Source: Nemertoderma westbladi (lineage: Eukaryota; Xenacoelomorpha; Nemertodermatida; Nemertodermatidae). From it: DNA of 39,313 bases. Under the pieces are notes generated by a model, which was given only the letters and a program-made list of their open reading frames with translations, was not told the origin of the DNA and made no database searches. Where the stretch lies: assembly GCA_032718475.1 (NCBI GenBank), contig JAUCBJ010000637.1, positions 1 through 39,313 of the forward strand. The letters run 5' to 3'. Below are positions 34,018 through 39,313 of the stretch, piece by piece. The position numbers were made by a program, and so were the translations under genes. Each line of letters starts with the position of its first letter. The stretch's first letter is position 1.

Positions 34018-34286
34018 GTAGGCACATCTAGTGAGTTATGCTTTCCGAAATTCAATGACATTTATTCACCTTGGGGATGGACTATTGGCAGGCATTGGGC
34101 ACGCGCCCTCCAAATTGTTATTTTTGTTCTATTTTTTTAGTGTTCTGATCATATTAGTTATTTCTATAACTTTAATTTCTATAAGCTTTTTTAGGGAAAT
34201 CGCTGAGTGTATTTAAATGGGGTCGTTATAATAGACAAGTTTTAAGCTAATAAAAATACTAGCTTTCATTACGACTACTACTACTA

Positions 34287-34652
34287 CTATAATCGGCCTG
34301 CTGCATTGATACTGCACATTAAGATGCTAAGCCAGCTTAACAAAAACATCAATGCGGCGTGCATTAAGAATGCTATGCAGTATGCAGGATTATCAACAAA
34401 GTTGCGCCGACACAACTCTCTATCCTCCATGATTTTCGCGAGATTATCTGCATCTTCAAGACCAGTTTTCTTTAGGAGGCGTCTCACGAAAGTCATGGGC
34501 TGTCCACCATGCTTATTTTCTTCATGGAGCTGCCAAAGCGCAAGATTGTAAACAGGCTGCGCCCGATTTGATAACAAAGTAAGAAGCAACGGTTGTGTGT
34601 GTACATTATACGTAGTTTCTGCCGGACTATTTTTAGACCTTCTTATTGCCAA
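34287..34652 (-). mobile_element. Possible LINE C-terminal tail remnant
   Basis: A reverse-strand frame of 121 codons contains a segment (ENKHGGQPMTFVRRLLKKTG, then a stretch ending EDRELCRRNF) that resembles the C-terminal tail of endonuclease/reverse-transcriptase polyproteins. In those tails a basic RGRP-like motif is followed by TFV...TGL and DR..WR. No RT or endonuclease motif is present. Identified by pattern memory only; it may be something else. Confidence 0.4.
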
Positions 34653-34831
34653 AATTCATCAAATCATGGTGTCTGAATGGCATCTTTCTGATTGTTAATC
34701 CACAACTCTGAAAGTTTGTGGACCACCAAAAAAAACGTCGGATGTACCATAATTTAAGGTTCACGCAAATATAAAGTTAAAACTATGTTAACTATGTACC
34801 AAAAGCAAATTTATAATATTGGCTAATTAAC

Positions 34832-35255
34832 GAAGGGCTGAGCATAAAAAGGTCCTATGTGACAAAAGTGTCATTCTGAGATAATCACACTTTTGCGTTT
34901 TTTTTACATACACATTATAATTGATATTGGCATTCTGTATTTTTGCATGCAAGTACATAGATGTAAGCCTACTTAGAAATCTTCACTTTCAAAAAAAATT
35001 TTCAAAAAAAATTTTCAAAAAATTCAAATTTGTTTCGCATATATCAGGCAGTATTGTACATAAGACATTTTTTGTTTATGTCTATGCGATTTTTACTGTA
35101 CATAGGACTATTTTACTCCAGGATGTCAGGCAATATTGTTCATATGATCTCAGAACCTTATTGGTAAGTTAAGTTAGGTCTCATAGGACCTCTGTATGAG
35201 TATAACTCTGATTCTAAGAAAATGTCACATAGGACCTTTTTATGATCAGCCTTTC
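34832..35255. mobile_element. Foldback / MITE-like element, 424 bp
   Basis: Terminal inverted repeats of about 33 bp with two mismatches lie at 34832-34864 (GAAGGGCTGAGCATAAAAAG onward) and 35223-35255, sharing AAAAAGGTCCTATGTGACA and its complement. TAA flanks both sides within one base of the repeats, which would fit a 3-bp TWA target duplication as in PIF/Harbinger elements, though the fit is not exact. The interior is AT-rich and non-coding, with degenerate copies of GTCAGGCAATATTGT. It lies within the USP intron. Confidence 0.65.
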
Positions 35256-35350
35256 TAAGTCTAATATCTAGTGAAATTTAACCAATAGAAAATGACACGT
35301 ATCGTAAACTGCTTAATTGTTTCTGGAAGCCTAACTCATTAATTCCCCAG

Positions 35351-36166
35351 AGCAACGCGTCCCAGAAGAAAGTCGGAGTGATCGCACTTAAACGGTTCAT
35401 CGTGAAACTAATAAAAGGGAACGAGCAATTCGATATGATGATGGAACAGGACGCTCACGAGTTCCTCAACTACCTCCTCAACACCCTCTCAGACATCCTA
35501 GTCAGCGAGGAATCCGCTAAAGGGAAGCGGTTAGGGGATAAAGAGGTGGTGGAATCAACCTGGGTGCAGGAGATATTCCAGGGAAGTCTGACGAACGAGA
35601 CCCGTTGTCTCGGCTGCGAGTGCGTCAGCATCAAGGAAGAGGACTTCCTAGACCTCTCGGTGGACGTCCAACAGAACACCTCCATCACCCACTGCCTACA
35701 AGTATTCAGCGATACGGAGACCCTCAGTGCCGAACACAAATACTACTGCGAGAACTGTTGCAGCAAACAAGAAGCCCAGAAACGCATGCGAATAAAACGT
35801 TTACCTTTAGTACTAGCCGTACATCTAAAGAGGTTTAAGTACATGGAGGAACTGCACCGGTACACTAAACTCCATTGCCGGGTTGTGTTTCCATTGGAGT
35901 TGCGACTGTTCAACACTTCGGACGACGCATCTGATCCATACAAACTCTATGATCTGATCGCGGTGGTGGTGCACTCGGGCTCTGGGTCTACCGGTCACTA
36001 CGTCGCCATCGTAAACAGCGATGACGTCTGGTTGCTATTCGACGACCACGCGGTTGAACAGTTCGATTCCTCCGTCATTAAGGAATGCTACGGATTGACT
36101 TCCAACGAGTCAACGATCTCCAACACCGCTTATATTCTTTTGTACCATGCTAAAGATACCCCATAG
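35351..36166 (+). CDS. USP46: USP12/USP46-like ubiquitin hydrolase, exon 2 (C-terminal, with stop)
   Basis: Encodes residues 74-344 and ends at TAG 36164-36166. The acceptor is TTCCCCAG ending at 35350, and the first residues [11 protein letters not shown] continue the conserved KKVGVI segment of USP12/46. Visible motifs: [13 protein letters not shown] (106-118), EIFQG and [10 protein letters not shown] with the first zinc-binding pair (Cys159, Cys162), second pair CENC (Cys206, Cys209), [28 protein letters not shown], the His box GHYVAIV (catalytic His289) and WLLFDD (Asp304 or 305). All catalytic and zinc residues are intact. The total of 344 residues is slightly shorter than human USP46 (366), mostly because the variable insert before TWVQEIF is short. 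There is no sign of decay, so the gene is probably functional. USP12 and USP46 are vertebrate duplicates and this is the single pro-orthologue type. Confidence 0.96.
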   Translation, partial: SNASQKKVGVIALKRFIVKLIKGNEQFDMMMEQDAHEFLNYLLNTLSDILVSEESAKGKRLGDKEVVESTWVQEIFQGSLTNETRCLGCECVSIKEEDFLDLSVDVQQNTSITHCLQVFSDTETLSAEHKYYCENCCSKQEAQKRMRIKRLPLVLAVHLKRFKYMEELHRYTKLHCRVVFPLELRLFNTSDDASDPYKLYDLIAVVVHSGSGSTGHYVAIVNSDDVWLLFDDHAVEQFDSSVIKECYGLTSNESTISNTAYILLYHAKDTP

Positions 36167-36949
36167 TATTACTTTGGGGAGGGGGGGGGGAATTTTCATT
36201 TTTGCTATTTAATTCTTCTTGACTTCCCTTACTTTAGAATTATAAATACATACGAACATTAGCGGCGGCATCTAAAGGACCATTTTCTTTGAGTTTCAAT
36301 TTGTAATCCATCGCCGCGCGGCTATATATTTGGCTCTATTTGGTTTAGTACTCGTCCGTTTACTCGAAATGTTGAAAAAATATTTAAAATGTAAATGAAA
36401 ATGTTGGAAAGTTGAGATATGCAATGAAATTATAAATTTGTATTCGTTTCATTTCGTTACCTTTAATTTAATTTTATATATCCCTCAATGATCGATTTTT
36501 TTCCTTCTTGTGATAATCAACTTGTTTCTTTAATTAATTTCACTCTGATTGTATGAAATATTCGTATAATATACTACTTTATATTTTAATGTATTACTGT
36601 ATTATTCATTTACGTTTACGGTATGATTCCAAAGTACTTTATGATCTGATCATCGTACTTTATTTCCACTGACTTTCTACGTTCGTTCGTGCAACAATGT
36701 CTTAGATTAGCAAACTGTAAATTGCCAAAATGGATTAATTTCCAATGACTTCACATTATTTTACATTTCCACATGTAAATGGTAATGAGTTGCCTAGTCA
36801 AACGCGTTGTAGTTCAGGTTCATTATAAATCTGATATGTATAATTCGGTAGACGACGATATATGTACATAAATTATAAAACATCATCTACTGTTTATAAT
36901 AATTAACAAAAATACGTAAAAAATGTCAGTGCAGTGGCACAAAATGGAC
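36167..36949 (+). other. USP 3' flank / 3' UTR, AT-rich
   Basis: A run of 10 G (36181-36190) follows the stop codon closely. The rest is AT-rich and non-coding. I see no canonical AATAAA on the plus strand here, only TATAAA variants (for example near 36242 and 36430), so the polyadenylation site is not assigned. Confidence 0.5.
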
Positions 36950-38870
36950 AAACAGTCAGACAGACCCACATATGATTAGGACCAGCACTCATAGCAACTC
37001 AGCACTTCACTGCCCCCCCCCCCCCTCCGCACGCGCAGTCCTGCTCCGTAAACTAAACCAAGCGACCGCCATGAACGTCTGCTGCCATGGATACAGACAG
37101 GCAACTAGCCTGGCGGAGCGCAAATAGTAGGCGCCTCCTCACACCTCCTAACACACAAGCGAGGTCTCTCTCCCGCCTCACGAGGTGCTTTGCAACAAGA
37201 AACTCTGCTTGATGAGGATCTGGGTCTAGCGGCACCAGACCCCATCGACTGTTCAAATTAAGGTAGTGAAGGACATTCTTCTATCTTCGCATAAAGTGCG
37301 GTAGTGCATCCTTGTGCTATGACACAGATGGAGTGGTTGGCTTAGTTATGAGGTGGTGTCAGCATTTATACCTGCGACATCGAACAACACCACCCATTGA
37401 GCTCTCCAAAACCCTCGTGTCAGCCCGCCACGACTTTGGCTTTACCACCAACCAAGTTGCTCTTGGTTAGCTCGGGATTGTACCCGAATGCCCGACCGGG
37501 CTACAGCATGCTATCCGACCATTGCCGCAGTCTTGTGACTTGCCCTACTGCAGTCTGCAGATACATAATCCATATAGCGCATTGGCCGTGGCTGGTTGGT
37601 GGACGGGAGGAAATCCCATTGCTGGCTGTTGCTTTTGTGGCGTCGAAGCAGGACGGAGAACTTGGCGGCATGCCACACTTGCGGTTTGCAATAGAGTTTT
37701 CCAATGGTATTTCTACTTTAGGCTCTGTTTGTTGCAGCTGGCCAACAAATGGCAACATTACACAGCCGCACCCCATCAAAGTCAAATGATTGTCTTGAGT
37801 CCAGTCCCCCTGCTTAACTGTGGCTCATTGCTTCCATCGAGGAAGAAGGCAGTGTGCCCGTCGTTATATGCGTTGGAGGGAATTTAGAGGCTCGATACCA
37901 CAAAACTCGACAGTTCCACAGGGATACGGGCGGCTCACTGAGTTGAAGGCGAAGATAACCGACATGACATGACCGGCCCCTTGATCCCCGCTTTTATCCC
38001 GGAGACTGCTTTATCCTGGTCTGTTCTAATCTGCTGAATGGGTTTGCCAGTAACTGATAGTGGACCTCGCCGGTCCCAACCTGCAGAACATCTGGCCTCT
38101 TGTAGAGCACTATGAAACGGCAGACCTGAAGCGCCTGAATCTGCATCCGAATCTGGGACCATCACTGTTTTTGAAAGCCTTTGGGCCAAAACAGCGACTG
38201 CCACTCGTAGTCATGCACTGTGTGCCTCATAGCGAGTCAGGAGTGCACTCCACACTTCAGCATCCTGATCTCCTCAATGGGAGGGAATTCAGCGCAGGAT
38301 CCAAAGGCCTCGGTTGACACTGCCATCTGAGGAGGTTGTTTGCTCTCCAGGACATCACGCTCGGTAAGGCCTGGTGACTGCCCCTCGGCCTGGGCATCTG
38401 GGTCGAAGTCCTTGCCATACTCTTTGTCTGTCACCAATTGAACAGTAGACCTATTCGTAGAACAGTTGAATGAGCGGGCCGTGTTCTCGGAGAACAACCT
38501 AAAACCGATGACGAACTTCATCCTTCACTTCTCTGATTCGGCAAGTACTGTAGTTCATCAAAGGAATCAAAGGGCTGTCGTGGAGGGTGATGGCGACTAG
38601 GGTGTCGATATGGCAAGGCTGGAACCTGGTGCGTTGGAGGTCTGAGTAGGCTCTACGAGAGAGCTGAACTGCGGCGTCGAGGCCAACTTATTCGCGCAGA
38701 CTGGCAGGGAGGAACTACGGGGATTCCTACATGTTCCTGTAGATCGGTATACAGTTCTGCCATGCCTGATTTGCACTGACACAACCGTAACGACTCGTGG
38801 GGTTGCAACCGTGAGTACCGCATCCACAGCAGTGTTGCGATCTCGGCACCATACTATATTTGTGAGACAT
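36950..38870. other. GC-rich block of unknown origin, possibly a degraded mobile element
   Basis: Base composition changes sharply from AT-rich flanks to roughly balanced GC, starting near 36950 with a 13-C run at 37013-37025 and ending near 38870. Open frames occur on both strands (for example 37397-37789 plus, 38521-38237 minus, 38827-38597 minus). None is long, none has a recognisable domain, and frames appear to break into one another near 38540-38600. No clear terminal repeats or target-site duplication were found. It sits in ODAD1-like intron E downstream of the nested gene. It could be a decayed transposon or retrotransposon, or another nested sequence; I do not recognise it. Confidence 0.4.
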
Positions 38871-39216
38871 CAGTAAACAGGGCGATAATTGGCAGAAATC
38901 AATAAAAATAAATAATAATTAAAAGCAGTTTGCAGTTTTTTTTATAGTAGCCACACATCCATTATTGTGATATGTTGTCCACTAAATTTGTAATGTGCAG
39001 CGGTATTGTACAATTTCTGAAAAATATAAACGGTAATTTGAAATAATGGGAAATAACTTTACTTTATATTGCTTCATTAAATAAATTTAATTAAAACAAT
39101 AACAAACTAATTTACATAAAGTAATCCTCAGTTACTCTGTCACTGTCCATCGCAATTAATATCTAATTCAGTATTAAACTTTGTTTTTTATTATTATTCC
39201 GTTGATTCTCTTACAG
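38871..39216 (+). other. End of ODAD1-like intron E
   Basis: AT-rich intronic DNA, with AATAAA near 38901 on the plus strand, ending in a pyrimidine tract and CTCTTACAG acceptor at 39216. Nothing else is visible. Confidence 0.7.
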
Positions 39217-39313
39217 CGGAGACGATTATGACGACGACGAAATATCCCTGAGCGACGAAGAATTGCGGCCTCTAACCCCCGGAGAGATAAAATCCCGGAT
39301 CCAGAAAAGGGTT
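39217..39313 (+). CDS. ODAD1: ODAD1/CCDC63-like, exon f (runs off the window)
   Basis: After TTACAG, one base completes the Ala codon begun in exon e, followed by 32 codons: an acidic stretch GDDYDDDEISLSDEELRPLT and then PGEIKSRIQKR. An acidic run followed by an EELR-like segment is what ODAD1/CCDC63 proteins have near the C-terminus. Phase 2 fits exactly across the 6.4-kb intron that holds the USP gene. The exon is still open at the last base, so its end and the stop codon are outside the window. Confidence 0.8.

Larger units (their letters stand above)
34018..35350 (+). other. USP12/46-like intron with transposon relics
   Basis: A 1,333-bp intron, GTAGGC to TTCCCCAG. It holds a possible LINE tail on the reverse strand (34287-34652), a short ACT microsatellite near 34275, and a foldback element (34832-35255). 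Several short plus-strand open frames here have no recognisable content. Confidence 0.8.

Noticed and set aside
37053-37256. Reverse frame with a DPDPHQAEFLV segment, faintly like a segment of a bacterial DNA-modifying family
   Set aside because: Similarity is limited to a few residues, stops interrupt the frame upstream, and nothing else of such a protein is present.

Overview
This is eukaryotic, animal nuclear DNA. It has AT-rich introns with GT-AG borders, two spliced genes with clear metazoan orthologues, degraded non-LTR retrotransposons, and five families of large tandem repeats. The species cannot be named. One gene is an outer-dynein-arm docking protein, so the animal has motile cilia or flagella. 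A back-to-back pair of 26-nt amplification adapters at 778-830 suggests an amplified low-input library, so a small-bodied invertebrate is likely (inference).

Layout. 1-777: AT-rich sequence without genes. It is joined to the rest through the adapter pair, so it may not be truly adjacent. 831-4160: a 12-bp minisatellite enclosing a reverse-strand LINE fragment (endonuclease plus reverse transcriptase) that lacks both ends. 4161-5151: AT-rich DNA with short direct repeats. 5152-39313: most of a plus-strand ODAD1/CCDC63-type gene. Six exons are visible (5152-5407, 13278-13489, 13961-14129, 28726-28892, 32655-32770, 39217 to the window end). All five junctions agree in phase and give 339 continuous residues. 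Both ends of the protein lie outside the window.

The ODAD1 introns are mostly tandem repeats: 30 bp x 216 and 14 bp x 82 in the first, 52 bp x about 215 in the third, and 67 bp x 37 in the fourth. Two arrays begin exactly at the authentic 5' splice site. Their units contain the exon tail together with the donor, so each array is a long series of decoy donors. The third intron also holds a 5'-truncated CR1/L2-like LINE.

The fifth visible intron (32771-39216) contains a complete two-exon USP12/USP46 deubiquitinase gene on the same strand (33799-36166), a consensus RFX X-box (32931-32944), two foldback elements, and a GC-rich block of unknown origin (about 36950-38870).

The two genes have no obvious joint biochemistry. 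ODAD1 anchors outer dynein arms to axonemal doublets; USP12/46 with WDR48/WDR20 removes ubiquitin. Their interest is structural: a nested gene, and a ciliary gene with satellite-filled introns whose repeats copy its own splice donors.
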